A stretch of DNA of 64,000 nt from Microbulbifer yueqingensis (GTDB lineage: Bacteria > Pseudomonadota > Gammaproteobacteria > Pseudomonadales > Cellvibrionaceae), in NCBI RefSeq assembly GCF_900100355.1, contig NZ_FNFH01000003.1, forward strand, positions 186,001-250,000, given 5' to 3'. The notes beneath the pieces are model-generated. The model saw only the letters and a list, made by a program, of their open reading frames with translations. It was not told the origin of the DNA and did not search any database. Below, piece after piece: positions 1 through 9,622 of the stretch (within the stretch, counting starts at the first letter, position 1; each line of letters starts with the position of its first letter). Made by a program: the position numbers and the translations under genes.

Positions 1-1190
1 TGGATGGCGGCAAGCCCATCGCCGAGACCCCGGAGGCCGACGTGGGCTCTGCGGCTGATTGCCTGGAGTTCTTCGGCGGCCAGGCGGCCTCGGTACAGGG
101 GGAATACCAGGCGGTTCCCGGGGGCTTCTTTTATACGCGCCCGGAGCCTGTCGGCGTGTGCGCTGGAATCGGCGCCTGGAATTATCCCGTCCAGATAGCG
201 GCCTGGAAATCTGCCCCGGCGCTCGCTGCAGGGAATGCAATGGTATTCAAGCCCGCCGAACTCACGCCCCTTTCCGCCCTACGCCTGGCCGAGCTGTTCA
301 AGGAGGCCGGGTTGCCCGATGGCGTCTTCAATGTAGTGCCGGGGCTCTCTGACACCGGCAAGGCCCTGACTGCACATCCTGGCATTGCCAAGGTTTCCCT
401 GACCGGAGGTGTGGAGACGGGCAAGGCAGTGATGCGCGCCGCGAGTGAGACCCTTAAACTCGTTACGCTCGAGCTTGGGGGCAAGTCGCCGCTCATAATC
501 TTTGAGGATGCCGACCTGGACAACGCGGTCGGCGCCGCGATGCTCGGCAACTTCTACACCCAGGGCGAGATATGCACCAACGGTACCCGGGTCTTTGTGC
601 ATGAGTCGGTCAGGGAGAAGTTTGTCGAAAAGCTGGTGGCGCGAACCGAAAAACTGAAGCTGGGAGACCCGCTGGATCCGGATACCGATCTCGGCCCCCT
701 GATCAGCCGCGACCACATGAATGGTGTCCTGGACTATATCGAAAAGGGCAAGAAGGAGGGTGGCAAGCTACTGACAGGGGGTGGCAGGGCCAAGGTAGAA
801 GGGTTTCCGGACGGTAACTTTGTCCAGCCCACAATCTTCGACGGGCTCAGCGACGACATGACTATCGTGCAGGAAGAAATTTTCGGCCCGGTACTTTCGC
901 TGCTCAGTTTCGACAACGAAGACGAGGTGCTGGAGCGGGCCAACCGCACGCACTTTGGCCTGGCGGGAGGGCTGTTTACCCGCGATGTGCAGCGCGCCCA
1001 CCGGGTGGCGGCGAAGCTCGATGCGGGTATCGTTTGGGTCAACCACTACAACCTGACACCTGTGGAGATGCCCTTCGGTGGAATCAAGCAGTCCGGCATG
1101 GGCAAGGAAAACAGCCGCCGCGCCTTCGAATACTATACCCGCCTGAAGACCGTTTATGTCGCCGAGGGCGACGTGGATGCTCCTTACTGA
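1..1190 (+). CDS. betB: Betaine aldehyde dehydrogenase, 5'-truncated by window edge
   Basis: NAD(P)-dependent aldehyde dehydrogenase that oxidises betaine aldehyde to glycine betaine, the second step of osmoprotectant synthesis from choline. The reading frame is already open at base 3 ([15 protein letters not shown]), so the N-terminus (roughly 100 residues by comparison with the family) lies outside the window; the internal GTG at 42 is not the start. Visible hallmarks are the catalytic Glu in LELGGKSP (codon 471-473), the nucleophilic Cys in [10 protein letters not shown] (codon 573-575), and the C-terminal PFGGIKQSG segment. Similarity to BetB and the facing betA/betT genes support the substrate assignment; other ALDH specificities cannot be excluded from sequence alone. 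Confidence 0.9.
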   Translation, partial: DGGKPIAETPEADVGSAADCLEFFGGQAASVQGEYQAVPGGFFYTRPEPVGVCAGIGAWNYPVQIAAWKSAPALAAGNAMVFKPAELTPLSALRLAELFKEAGLPDGVFNVVPGLSDTGKALTAHPGIAKVSLTGGVETGKAVMRAASETLKLVTLELGGKSPLIIFEDADLDNAVGAAMLGNFYTQGEICTNGTRVFVHESVREKFVEKLVARTEKLKLGDPLDPDTDLGPLISRDHMNGVLDYIEKGKKEGGKLLTGGGRAKVEGFPDGNFVQPTIFDGLSDDMTIVQEEIFGPVLSLLSFDNEDEVLERANRTHFGLAGGLFTRDVQRAHRVAAKLDAGIVWVNHYNLTPVEMPFGGIKQSGMGKENSRRAFEYYTRLKTVYVAEGDVDAPY

Positions 1191-1217
1191 TCACGTACCA
1201 TTAGGTGGCCGCACCGG

Positions 1218-1240
1218 CCTGCCGGAATCGGCAGGTCATT
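1218..1240. terminator. Hairpin between convergent betB and betA
   Basis: A perfect 7 bp stem CCTGCCG/CGGCAGG with a GAAT loop (1218-1235) fills the 45 bp gap between the two convergent stop codons. It lies directly after the betA stop and is followed on the plus strand by TCATTT, so it can serve as a weak terminator in either direction. Confidence 0.55.
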
Positions 1241-2936
1241 TCTCGAGCGGGCGTGCCGGGCTGCCCTCACGCTGGCTCTCATCCCAGCCCTGGGCCACAT
1301 AGCTGTCCGCTGTTGAAGGCGTAAGCATGCCCTTGCCGCGGATATGGTCGGCGCCTTTCTCGCCGATCATGATTGTCGGCCCATTCAGGTTGCCGTTGGT
1401 CACCGTCGGCATGATTGACGAATCCACCACCCGCAGGTTCTCGATACCGTGGACGCGGCATTCCGGGTCCACCACCGCCATTTCATCTGTCCCCATCCGG
1501 CAGCTGCCCGCCGGGTGATAGGCGGTTTCCGCGGTTTCGGCCAGCCAGTTGTCGATCTCGTCATCACTCTGCACGTCTGGGCCGGGCGATACCTCGTCGC
1601 CGCGATAGGGATCCATGGCTGCCTGGGCGAAAATTTCGCGGGTGAAGTGCAGTCCCGCGCGAAAAGCCTGCTTGTCCTCTTCGCGGGAAAAGTAATTAAA
1701 GACCATTTCCGGCGCCTGGCGCGGGTCGGCCGACTTCAGTTTTACCCAGCCGCGGCTCAGCGGCTTGTTGCAGCCCAGGTGAACCTGGAACCCATGTCCC
1801 TCCACCGCGCTCGAGCCGTCATAGGCGATGGCACCGGCGAGGAAGTGATACTGGATGTCAGGCCACTTGAGCCCGGCACGGCTCCGGATATAGCCGTTCG
1901 ACTCAAAGTGATTTGACGCGCCGAGCCCGCGCTTGAACAGCAGCCAGTTGATGCCGATCCAGGCCTTGCCCAGCGGTCCCAGCCAGCCATTCAGGGTGAT
2001 GTCCTGCTTGCATTTCTGCTGCACCCAGACTTCCAGGTGGTCGTGCAGGTTCTGGCCCACGCCCGGCAGGTCATGCACCACGTCGATACCATGCTCCTTG
2101 AGATGCTCCGCCGGGCCGATACCCGAGAGCATCAGCAGCTTGGGCGAATTGAACGAGCTGGCCGAGAGAATCACCTCCCGGTTGGCGCGCGCGCGGAACG
2201 TCTTGCCGCCGTGTTCGTACTCGACACCGATCGCTTTCTTGCCCTCCATGATGATGCGCGTCGTGAGCGCATGCATCTTAAGTTCCAGGTTGCTGCGGTT
2301 CTGGGACGGCTTGAGATAGGCAAGGGCGGTGGAGCAGCGGACACCGTCGCGTACGGTCATGTCCATGCGCCCGAAGCCTTCCTGGCGATAGCCGTTGTAA
2401 TCTTCTGTGTAGCCGTAGCCAGCCTGCTTGCCCGCCTCAATAAACGCGCGGTAGAGGGGATTCTGCATATTGTTGCCGTTACAGGTGGTCACCGGCCCGT
2501 CTTCACCGCGATACTCGTCCCCACCGTAGACACAGTCCTCCGAGCGCTTGAAGTAGGGCAGCACGTCGGCATAGCCCCAGCCCTCCGCGCCTTTCTCGAC
2601 CCACTCGTCGTAATCGCCCTTGCAGCCGCGCACGTAGGCCATGCCATTGATCGAGGAAGAACCCCCGATGACTTTGCCGCGCGCCTGGTGAATCCGTCGC
2701 CCGTGTAGTCCCGGCTCCGGCTCGGTGTAAAACTCCCAGTCGAACTTTGGCATGCCCAGCGGAATCGAGAAGGCCGACGGCATCTGGATATAGATGGAGT
2801 TGTCCTTGCCGCCGTACTCCAGTAACAGCAGGCTGGTGTCCTTGTCTTCGGTCAAGCGGCTGGCGACCACTGAGCCGGCGGAACCGGCCCCTACCACGAT
2901 GTAGTCGAATGTCTGGTCGAAGGATTCGGTATTCAT
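1236..2936 (-). CDS. betA: Choline dehydrogenase
   Basis: FAD-dependent GMC-family oxidoreductase that oxidises choline to betaine aldehyde, normally membrane-associated and coupled to the respiratory chain. The N-terminal dinucleotide-binding motif VVGAGSAGSVVASRL is near residue 15; the family sequence GGSSSINGM lies near residue 90 and HPAGSCRMG near residue 470, followed by the C-terminal NGNLNGPTIMIGEKGAD region with the active-site His/Asn area. About 566 residues, close to E. coli BetA (556). I chose ATG at 2936 because a GGGAG Shine-Dalgarno, overlapping the betT TAG stop, sits 5 nt upstream; a GTG at 2942 would add two residues. It follows betT by 9 nt, so the two are co-transcribed and probably translationally coupled. 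No betI repressor gene is adjacent. Confidence 0.93.
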   Translation of the reverse strand: MNTESFDQTFDYIVVGAGSAGSVVASRLTEDKDTSLLLLEYGGKDNSIYIQMPSAFSIPLGMPKFDWEFYTEPEPGLHGRRIHQARGKVIGGSSSINGMAYVRGCKGDYDEWVEKGAEGWGYADVLPYFKRSEDCVYGGDEYRGEDGPVTTCNGNNMQNPLYRAFIEAGKQAGYGYTEDYNGYRQEGFGRMDMTVRDGVRCSTALAYLKPSQNRSNLELKMHALTTRIIMEGKKAIGVEYEHGGKTFRARANREVILSASSFNSPKLLMLSGIGPAEHLKEHGIDVVHDLPGVGQNLHDHLEVWVQQKCKQDITLNGWLGPLGKAWIGINWLLFKRGLGASNHFESNGYIRSRAGLKWPDIQYHFLAGAIAYDGSSAVEGHGFQVHLGCNKPLSRGWVKLKSADPRQAPEMVFNYFSREEDKQAFRAGLHFTREIFAQAAMDPYRGDEVSPGPDVQSDDEIDNWLAETAETAYHPAGSCRMGTDEMAVVDPECRVHGIENLRVVDSSIMPTVTNGNLNGPTIMIGEKGADHIRGKGMLTPSTADSYVAQGWDESQREGSPARPLEK

Positions 2937-2945
2937 CAACACTCC

Positions 2946-5012
2946 CTAGGTCGGACCCGGCTCGTCCTGGTCGCCGGGAGACGGCGCACCCAGTTCGCGA
3001 CGTTTGAACAGGTATTGCAGGTGGGCCTCGAAGTGGTCGATGATATCCCCGATTACCTGGTCGCGGGTGTAGCCCATCAGGTCGTAGGTAAGCCCGCCCT
3101 CACGCAGGTGGGGTTCCAGTCGGTAATAGGTGGAGCGCGGTTTCTCGGCACGCACGGTAAAGCTTGGCATCGAGCACTCCCGCGGCCAGACCTGGTAGGT
3201 GAAGTTGACCTCCTCCTTCAGGCCCACGTCGAGTCGCAGGTGAAGGTTGTCGCCCTTCTCCCCGGAGATCTCCACCGGATAGTCCTCTTCTTCGAGCTCT
3301 TCCTTCACTGCCTCAAATGCGGGTCGGATGGTTTCCTCTATAAACTCTTCCACCTGCTTCCTGCTGGGAAAGCTGACCGCCCGCGAAAGCCTCTGCACCC
3401 AGTTGGCGCGGTCCTCGCCGCCCATGGTACGGCCGGAGAGCTGGCCGGAAAGTGCAGCCTGCACACTGGTGGCCTTGAGGCCCTCGAGGTGCAGCGCCTT
3501 GGTCAGACCGAACATCATCAGGATAAGCACGAAAGCAAAAGGCAGTCCCATGATGACTACAGCACTCTGCAGGGCCGAGAGCCCATCGGTCATCAACAGC
3601 GCCAGTGTGACGATACCGATGATCACCGCCCAGAGGACACGCATCCACGGCGGGGCATCGTGATTGGGATCCGTGAGGCGGCTGGTCAGGTTCGATAGCA
3701 CCAGGGAGCCCGAGTCGCCGGAGGTGGTAAAGAAGACTATGGCGAGAATGGTGACCACAATAGTGGTGACGATTGTCCAGGGCATCTGCTCGAGGAACAG
3801 GTAGATTGCCGAACCCGGATTGTTTACTGCCTTCTCGGCGAACTCGGTGGCGCCACCCATCACCAGGTCGATGGCGGAGTTACCCATGATCGCCATCCAG
3901 GCACACATAAACAGGAATGGCAGTATCAGGGTGCCCGACACGAAGGCGCGAATCGTGCGTCCCCTCGAGATCCGCGCCAGGAACAGTCCGACGAACGGGC
4001 CCCATGCGATCCACCAGGCCCAGAAGAAGATGGTCCAGGCATTGAGCCATTCCGTGGGCGGGTCGAAGGCGTAGGTGTTGAATGACAGGTCGACGAAATT
4101 CTGCAGGTAGTCGCCCATATTGGTGACAAATGCGTTCAGCAGGAAGCGCGTTTCACCGGCGAACAGTATGAACAGTAATAGCACCACGGCCAGCAACATG
4201 TTGAACTCGGAGAGGCGGCGGATGCCTTTTTCCACCCCGGTCCATGCAGAAATCGCGGCGAATACCACGATGATCGTGGCCAGCGCGGCCTGCGTCATCG
4301 TGCCTTCGGGAATGCCAAACATGTAATTGAGACCAAAGTTCAGCTGGATAATGCCGATCCCCAGGCTGGTGGCCACACCAAACACGGTACCAAGCACTGC
4401 GGCGATATCCACCGTATGCCCGATGGGCCCATAAATCCGTTTCCCAAACAGCGGATAGAGGGCTGAGCGAATTGTGAGGGGCAGGCCGTGGCGGAAGCTG
4501 AAATACGCGAGGGACATGCCTACCAGCGTATAGACCCCCCAACCGGATAGTCCCCAGTGCAGGAACGTGAGGGCCATTGCCCGGCGTGCCGCGTCCTCGG
4601 TCTGGCCCTCTCCCACCGGTGGTTCCATGAACTGGGTGACCGGCTCGACGATACAGTAGAAAATCAGGTCGATGCCGATGCCTGCCGCGAACAGCATGGC
4701 GGCCCAGGTAATCAGGGGAAATTCCGGTTCGGAGTGCGCCGGCCCCAGTTTGATATCGCCGTACTTGGAGGCAGCGATAAAGATCACGAAGATCAGGTAG
4801 ACGACCACCGCGATAAAGTAGAACCAGCCGAAACTGCCAGAGATCCAGCCCAGCACCCCGTTGAGGTAGGTGCCGGCCTGCTCGGTGAAAATCATCGCCC
4901 AGAGAGAAAAAACGACGATGCCTATTCCCGAAGTGGCAAAAACAATCCACTTGATCTTGGCCTCTTCGGGAGAAGCCTTGGAGCTCTCCAGCGAGGGTTT
5001 GGATTCGTGCAT
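2946..5012 (-). CDS. betT: BCCT-family choline transporter
   Basis: Secondary transporter of the betaine/choline/carnitine family, importing choline across the inner membrane for oxidation by BetA and BetB. The first ~510 residues are a chain of about 12 hydrophobic segments with the BCCT tryptophan-rich segment (FFWAWWIAWGPFVGLFLARI). The last ~180 residues are hydrophilic, as in the long BetT subgroup whose cytoplasmic tail senses osmotic state. About 688 residues, against 677 for E. coli BetT. ATG at 5012 has GGGTG about 9 nt upstream; GTG at 5021 would add three residues. First gene of the minus-strand betT-betA pair. Choline rather than betaine as substrate is inferred from the neighbours and the long tail. 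Confidence 0.92.
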   Translation of the reverse strand: MHESKPSLESSKASPEEAKIKWIVFATSGIGIVVFSLWAMIFTEQAGTYLNGVLGWISGSFGWFYFIAVVVYLIFVIFIAASKYGDIKLGPAHSEPEFPLITWAAMLFAAGIGIDLIFYCIVEPVTQFMEPPVGEGQTEDAARRAMALTFLHWGLSGWGVYTLVGMSLAYFSFRHGLPLTIRSALYPLFGKRIYGPIGHTVDIAAVLGTVFGVATSLGIGIIQLNFGLNYMFGIPEGTMTQAALATIIVVFAAISAWTGVEKGIRRLSEFNMLLAVVLLLFILFAGETRFLLNAFVTNMGDYLQNFVDLSFNTYAFDPPTEWLNAWTIFFWAWWIAWGPFVGLFLARISRGRTIRAFVSGTLILPFLFMCAWMAIMGNSAIDLVMGGATEFAEKAVNNPGSAIYLFLEQMPWTIVTTIVVTILAIVFFTTSGDSGSLVLSNLTSRLTDPNHDAPPWMRVLWAVIIGIVTLALLMTDGLSALQSAVVIMGLPFAFVLILMMFGLTKALHLEGLKATSVQAALSGQLSGRTMGGEDRANWVQRLSRAVSFPSRKQVEEFIEETIRPAFEAVKEELEEEDYPVEISGEKGDNLHLRLDVGLKEEVNFTYQVWPRECSMPSFTVRAEKPRSTYYRLEPHLREGGLTYDLMGYTRDQVIGDIIDHFEAHLQYLFKRRELGAPSPGDQDEPGPT

Positions 5013-5236
5013 GGGAGTCACCCAGAGTTTTCAGTGACTAGAGCATAGACTATCCGGGAGTGGCTGGTCGCAAGTGGGGCGGGGCTTCCGGTGCCTGGGG
5101 CCCACTGGTGTATGACGCTCCGCCCCACGTCAGGGCGGCGGTTTTTCGCTTCCTGATTGAGGATCGGAGATAGGGGGTGCTGCGTGTCCCAGGCTGGCTG
5201 ATATGTGGAACTGGACGCAGGTTAGGGCAGGTGTGT
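5013..5236. other. Non-coding stretch upstream of betT
   Basis: No credible gene. It holds the betT leader and, by position, the betT promoter, which I could not place confidently. The open frames here lie in the repeat-derived sequence and have arginine/proline-rich translations typical of chance frames in GC-rich DNA. Confidence 0.5.
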
Positions 5237-5509
5237 GGTGGGGCAGGGGTGCGCTTCGGTGCGCTCGCTGGTCTCCGGGCTGGCGCCCTGCGAGTCGAAC
5301 CGGGTTTCTCATCCAGGTCTCCCCCAACCCCATATAAAAAAACCGGCATGGCGCCGGGTTTCTTTATATGGCGGTGGGGCAGGGATGCGCTTCGCTGTGC
5401 TCGCGGCTCTCCGGGCTGGCGCCCTCCGAGTCGAACGGGGGTTCTTATCCGGGTCCACCCCAGCACCATATAAAAAAACCCGGCACGAGGCCGGGTTCTT
5501 TTATATGGC
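5237..5509 (-). repeat. Two tandem 136-137 bp repeats derived from the tRNA-Ser 3' end
   Basis: The plus-strand string GGTGGGGCAGG recurs at 5237, 5373 and 5510, i.e. with spacings of 136 and 137 bp; the 5510 copy is the 3' end of the functional tRNA-Ser gene. At 5373 the match to the tRNA runs for 14 nt and extends upstream through the CCA complement and the ATATAA-flanked terminator. Each unit also contains a conserved core (CTCCGGGCTGGCGCCCT then CGAGTCGAAC) and its own GC hairpin with a T-tract on the minus strand. Only the tRNA 3' end is copied; there is no acceptor 5' half or anticodon arm, so these are not tRNA genes. The layout resembles the rtT repeats behind E. coli tyrT, but the sequence is unrelated as far as I can tell. 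Confidence 0.8.
5471..5502 (-). terminator. Rho-independent terminator of tRNA-Ser
   Basis: On the minus strand AACCCGGC-CTCGT-GCCGGGTT (5477-5497) is followed by a run of seven T. It begins 9 nt after the encoded CCA. A near copy with one bulged base occurs in the distal repeat at 5341-5360. Confidence 0.85.
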
Positions 5510-5593
5510 GGTGGGGCAGGGATTCGAACCCTGGGACCTGTTACAGTCAACGGTTTTCAAGACCGCCGCTTTCGACCACTCAGCCACCCCACC
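5506..5593 (-). tRNA. serT: tRNA-Ser(UGA)
   Basis: An 88 nt gene on the minus strand, including an encoded CCA. The acceptor arms GGTGGGG (5587-5593) and CCCCACC (5510-5516) pair over 7 bp, with discriminator G and CCA at 5506-5508. The anticodon loop CTTGAAA gives anticodon TGA at 5557-5559. A long variable arm, expected for a class II serine tRNA, lies between the anticodon stem and the GGGTTCGAATCCC T-arm. It decodes UCA and, by wobble, other UCN codons. Confidence 0.96.
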
Positions 5594-5607
5594 AAATTGT
5601 CCGGCGC

Positions 5608-5635
5608 ATTATACCGACGTGGTTGCCGGGTACAA
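5608..5635 (-). promoter_or_regulatory. tRNA-Ser promoter with GC-rich discriminator
   Basis: On the minus strand TTGTAC (5630-5635), a 16 bp spacer and a consensus TATAAT (5608-5613) lie just upstream of the tRNA 5' end. The sequence after the -10 is GCGCCGG, a GC-rich discriminator of the type that makes stable-RNA promoters sensitive to ppGpp. Confidence 0.8.
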
Positions 5636-5700
5636 GGGCGTGGGCAATTTTTTTAGGAACTTCAATAGGTTAGCTGCAATTTTGAACAGCGTCCGGGGAT

Positions 5701-5728
5701 GGAAGGCCTGCGTGGTGGCAGGCCTTCC
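5701..5728 (-). terminator. Hairpin after rne
   Basis: A perfect 11 bp stem, GGAAGGCCTGC against GCAGGCCTTCC with a 6 nt loop, lies 7 nt beyond the rne stop codon. There is no strong T-tract on the minus strand, so it may act as a 3'-end stabilising structure rather than a classical intrinsic terminator. Confidence 0.5.
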
Positions 5729-5734
5729 TCCCGA

Positions 5735-8700
5735 TCAGCTCGCCTCGGCGGAGCTGTCGCTCTCGTCGTTTGCCTGGGGTGCCTCGCGAGCGACGCGCGG
5801 GTCGTTGGCCGGGCGGGCGAGGGCGCGGGGCTGGTGCTCGATGGCGGCCGGCCTGGAGGTGTCCAGCGGCTGCTTGAGCCCCATATCGCGCTGCTCGGTG
5901 ACGATCGCCAGTTCACCCAGCGGGCGAGGGTTGACCCGGGGATCATTGCTGGCGCGACCGGGTGCGGTGGCGGCAGGTGTCGCTACCGCGGCTGCTTCCT
6001 CCGCTACCGGCTCGGCTGCTGCTTCTTCTTCCTGGGGAGCGCTTTCGGCAACGGCTTCTTCCGCCGGTTGACGTTCCTTGCCGACAGTGGGCTCTTGCGG
6101 AGCTTCTGCGGCAGGCTTTTGCTCTTCCTGCTCAGGTTGCTGTTGCGTTTCCGGGGCTGCCTCTTTCACTGCTTCTTGCGGCTGGCGAGGCTCTTCCTTC
6201 TGCGCGGGAGCGGCTTCCTCTGCAGCGGTGGCAGGCTCAGCCGGAGGAGTCTCTTCCTTCGGCGCTGACACAGCCGGTTTCTCACCTGCAGTCGGTGCCT
6301 GTTCACCCTGCGGCTTTTCGGTTGCAGCTGCAGCCTGTTCGGCCTGGGGCTTTTCACCGGCTGCTTCCGGCTCGCGCTTGCGACGGGCCTTCTTCTCCAC
6401 CTCGCCGGTCTCGCCCGCCTCGGCCTTGCGGCGGGGCTTGCGGGTGGCTTCTTCAGCAGAAGCGGCTTGACCTGTTGCGGTCGTGGATGACTCTTTCGCC
6501 GCTTGCGTTTCGGCTTCCGCGGGCTGCGCCTGCTCTGCTTTCTCGGCTGCAGGTGCGGCCTCTTGTGCCGCAGTGGTGGTTTCTGCTGGCTTGGGCTGCC
6601 TGTCCGCAGACTTCTTCGCTTCGCCTTCGGCTTCGTCGATAGCCTCGTTGACCTCGCGGTTCAGCTCCTCCTGTCCCTGGGCCACGGCGGCAGCAGCAGC
6701 GTTCTCGCCGCGACGGCCGCGACGGCGGGCCTGCGGACGACCGCGTACATTGCTCGGGCGGCGCTGCGGGCGCTCGCGGCTTTCAGGCTCGGCTTCGGTT
6801 GCCGGGCTTTCAGCCTGTTCGGCGGTAGTTGACTGCTCTGCAACCTGCTGGCCTTCCTCGCGACGGCGACGACCCTCACCGCCACGGCGGCGGCGGCGAC
6901 GGCGCTGCGGGCGCTCGGCACCCTGTGCTTCGTCGCGCTTGGCGGCACCTTTCTCCTCGCGCTTCTCCTCACGCTGCTCTTCGCGCTTCGCCTCGCGCTT
7001 GTCTTCGCGCTTTTCCGCCTGCTTGCGGGCCTGTTTGTCCTCGCGCTTGGACTCCGGGCGATCGTCCTCACGGCGCCGTCCGCCGCGGCCGGAGCGGCCA
7101 CCGCGGTTACCGCGCTGGCCCCGGCCGCGCTTCTCGTAAGTCTTGCCGCGATCCTTGGTTTTCTTGTGCTTCTTCTTGCCCTTGTCTTCTTCTTCTCCGG
7201 AGAAGAGGGCGCTGATGGCACTGATCAGGCGGCTGATGAGTCCGGGCTGCGGCTTTGCAGCCGGCGCAGGGGCCGCTGCCGGGGTCGGCGTCGGGGCCGG
7301 CGCGGTATGGGCGAGCTGCTGTACAGCCGGCTGGGCCGGTGCGCGCATCGGCTCCTCGTCCCTGTCGGCAGCTTCCTCGAGGGTGCCGGAAATCTTGTAG
7401 GAAGTTTCCAGGGTGGCGGTTTCGTCGTCGCGCAGCCGCTGGACCTCGAAGTGGGGAGTCTCCAGATCGGCGTTGGGCACTACCACCACGCGGGTGTTGT
7501 TGCGCGACTCGATCTGGGAGATCGCCTTGCGCTTCTCGTTCAGCAGGTAGGTGGCCACATTCACCGGGCAGATTGCGCGGATCTCCGCACTCCGCTCTTT
7601 CTTGGCCTCTTCCTCTACCAGGCGGAGGATGGACAGGGCCAGTGACTTGGTCCCGCGAATGGTGCCCTGGCCACTACAGCGCGGGCAGACGCGGAAGGTT
7701 GTTTCGCCGAGCGAGGGGCGCAGTCGCTGGCGCGACATCTCCAGCAGGCCGAAACGTGAAATGCGTCCGATCTGGACCCGGGCCCGGTCCATGCTGAGGG
7801 CCTTGTCCATGCGCTTCTCGACTTCGCGCTGGTTGGACTTGCTCTGCATGTCGATAAAGTCGATCACCACCAGGCCGCCCATGTCGCGCAGCCGCAGCTG
7901 GCGGGCGATCTCGTCCGCTGCCTCCAGGTTGATGGAGCGGGCGGTCTCCTCAATGTCGCCGCCCTTGGTGGCACGGGAGGAGTTGATATCGATGGAAACG
8001 AGCGCTTCGGTGACGTCGATGACGATGGAGCCACCGGAAGGCAGTTTTACCTCCCGCTCAAACGCCGTCTCGATCTGGCTTTCAATCTGGTAACGATTGA
8101 ACAGCGGGATGGCGTCCTCGTAGTACTTTACCTTGCTGGCATAGTGGGGCATGACCTGGCGCGCGAATTCGGCAGCCAGTTGGTAGGCACCCTTGTCGTC
8201 AACAATGACTTCACCGATATCGTCGCGCATGTAGTCGCGAATGGCGCGGATGATGACGTTACTTTCCTGGAACAGGAAGTGCGGCGCCTTGGAGTCATCG
8301 GCTTCTGTCTTGATCGCATCCCACAGCTGCAGCAGGTAGTTCAGGTCCCACTGCAGTTCCTCGCCGCTACGGCCTACGCCGGCGGTGCGTACAATAATGC
8401 CCATGCCGGAAGGCACTTCCACGCTGGACAGGGCATCGCGAAGCTCGGAGCGCTCGTCGCCCTCAATGCGGCGGGAGATGCCGCCGGCGCGGGGGTTGTT
8501 TGGCATGAGCACCAGGTAGCGGCCGGCGAGGCTGATGAAGGTGGTGAGGGCAGCGCCCTTGTTGCCGCGCTCTTCCTTGTCCACCTGGACGATGACTTCC
8601 ATCCCCTCCTTGACCACGTCCTTGATCTTGACGCGGCCGTCGATGTCCTTGGGCTGCTTGCTGAAGTATTCGCGGGAGATTTCCTTGAGGGGCAGGAAGC

Positions 8701-8896
8701 CGTGGCGCTCCTCGCCGTAATCGACGAAGGCCGCTTCCAGGGAGGGTTCTACGCGGGTGATTTTTCCCTTGTAGATATTGGCTTTCTTTTGCTGGCGGGT
8801 GCGGTTTTCGATATCCAGGTCGTAGAGCCACTGGCCATCGACCAGGGCTACGCGCAACTCTTCGGGCTGAGTTGCGTTGATCAGCATTCTCTTCAT
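5735..8896 (-). CDS. rne: Ribonuclease E
   Basis: Endoribonuclease that initiates mRNA decay and processes rRNA and tRNA precursors; scaffold of the RNA degradosome at the inner membrane. The first ~510 residues match E. coli RNase E almost position for position: S1 domain at about 37-120, catalytic Asp residues in SIDINSS (303) and VVIDFID (346), and the zinc-link pair C404 and C407 in CPRCSGQG. After it comes an amphipathic membrane-targeting helix ([18 protein letters not shown], from residue 550), an arginine/glutamate-rich RNA-binding stretch (~580-720) and a long Ala/Glu/Pro low-complexity tail. Two copies of NDPR lie near the C-terminus (984-987 and 1031-1034). Total 1053 residues (E. 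coli 1061). The long leader suggests feedback control by cleavage of its own mRNA. Confidence 0.98.
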   Translation of the reverse strand: MKRMLINATQPEELRVALVDGQWLYDLDIENRTRQQKKANIYKGKITRVEPSLEAAFVDYGEERHGFLPLKEISREYFSKQPKDIDGRVKIKDVVKEGMEVIVQVDKEERGNKGAALTTFISLAGRYLVLMPNNPRAGGISRRIEGDERSELRDALSSVEVPSGMGIIVRTAGVGRSGEELQWDLNYLLQLWDAIKTEADDSKAPHFLFQESNVIIRAIRDYMRDDIGEVIVDDKGAYQLAAEFARQVMPHYASKVKYYEDAIPLFNRYQIESQIETAFEREVKLPSGGSIVIDVTEALVSIDINSSRATKGGDIEETARSINLEAADEIARQLRLRDMGGLVVIDFIDMQSKSNQREVEKRMDKALSMDRARVQIGRISRFGLLEMSRQRLRPSLGETTFRVCPRCSGQGTIRGTKSLALSILRLVEEEAKKERSAEIRAICPVNVATYLLNEKRKAISQIESRNNTRVVVVPNADLETPHFEVQRLRDDETATLETSYKISGTLEEAADRDEEPMRAPAQPAVQQLAHTAPAPTPTPAAAPAPAAKPQPGLISRLISAISALFSGEEEDKGKKKHKKTKDRGKTYEKRGRGQRGNRGGRSGRGGRRREDDRPESKREDKQARKQAEKREDKREAKREEQREEKREEKGAAKRDEAQGAERPQRRRRRRRGGEGRRRREEGQQVAEQSTTAEQAESPATEAEPESRERPQRRPSNVRGRPQARRRGRRGENAAAAAVAQGQEELNREVNEAIDEAEGEAKKSADRQPKPAETTTAAQEAAPAAEKAEQAQPAEAETQAAKESSTTATGQAASAEEATRKPRRKAEAGETGEVEKKARRKREPEAAGEKPQAEQAAAATEKPQGEQAPTAGEKPAVSAPKEETPPAEPATAAEEAAPAQKEEPRQPQEAVKEAAPETQQQPEQEEQKPAAEAPQEPTVGKERQPAEEAVAESAPQEEEAAAEPVAEEAAAVATPAATAPGRASNDPRVNPRPLGELAIVTEQRDMGLKQPLDTSRPAAIEHQPRALARPANDPRVAREAPQANDESDSSAEAS

Positions 8897-9622
8897 GCGT
8901 GTCTAATGTCCTTGCGTTGCACAAAGGCAAGACACTGAAGTCGCAGGCTTGTTGTAGGGTGCCACGTGGCAGCCACGCGGTCGTGCAGGGAAAGGGGGGA
9001 TGGCCCGCTGCCCGGTGGGGCAGGGTCGCATCGACCCGGCAGTCACACTGCGATACCTTTGGCAGCCCGCAACGGGCGGTGCTGCCATTTCGACCTCCGG
9101 CGCCTCGTGCCCAGTCTCTGGACAGGGCGCCGCCCGCCGGGCAGTGGCATATACCACTGCAGGCGGAACCGCCTTCTTTAAGGGTTCGTGTTACCTGCGA
9201 ACCCGGCGGCGGGGATTACTTTTGTCTTCCGGCTCTGTAATTTCCGGCTTGTGGCCGGGCCCCTTCATCTATGTAGTTGTGTCGTCCGGGAGTCCTGGTC
9301 TTCGCCTCCCGGAGGGCCAGTTCGATCGCTGGCCTGCTGTTACAGAGTGGGACGTAAAGTGTCCTGAGTCGTTTCTTTCAAGCGCTGCGGGCCTCAGCCC
9401 GTCTTACCTTCGCGATAAATACCCGCCGGTTTGGCGGGAGTCGAAGGCCGACGAGGCGCCCTCTACTTTCTGGTGATGGGCCCCACCTCGTCGACAGAGT
9501 TTTGTTGATGTCGCGGATGTCCGCGCACCGGCCGATTGGCGGTATTTTCTCTTGAGCGATGCCTGAGCTCACAGCATGGGGAGCCGCGCATCGCCGAAAA
9601 CCAGCCCAATTCAAGCCGCTCG
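8897..9622 (-). promoter_or_regulatory. Long rne 5' leader, candidate autoregulatory region
   Basis: No coding gene is credible between rne and rluC. If rne starts from the promoter at 9623-9651, its leader is about 720 nt, roughly twice the E. coli leader (361 nt), which RNase E cleaves to control its own level. Visible foldable elements include TCCGGGAG/CTCCCGGA (9285-9292 with 9306-9313), CCCGCC/GGCGGG (9422-9427 with 9433-9438) and GACGAGG/CCTCGTC (9450-9456 with 9486-9492). Regulation is inferred from E. coli. Confidence 0.5.

Noticed and set aside
5237-5509. Repeats as a CRISPR array or as extra tRNA genes
   Set aside because: Unit length is 136-137 bp and nearly all of it is conserved, with no spacers; only the tRNA 3' end is present, with no anticodon arm.
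5050-5550. 166-residue minus-strand open frame across the tRNA-linked repeats
   Set aside because: It runs through the tRNA gene, both terminators and both repeat copies; its Pro/Arg-rich translation is repetitive only because the DNA is. E. coli tyrT has a similar case, so it was considered, but there is no start signal.
5235-6071. 278-residue plus-strand open frame over the repeats and the end of rne
   Set aside because: Antisense to rne and to the tRNA; arises from the GC-rich low-complexity rne tail.
6483-7139. 218-residue serine/arginine-rich plus-strand frame
   Set aside because: Shadow of the Arg/Glu-rich region of RNase E on the other strand.
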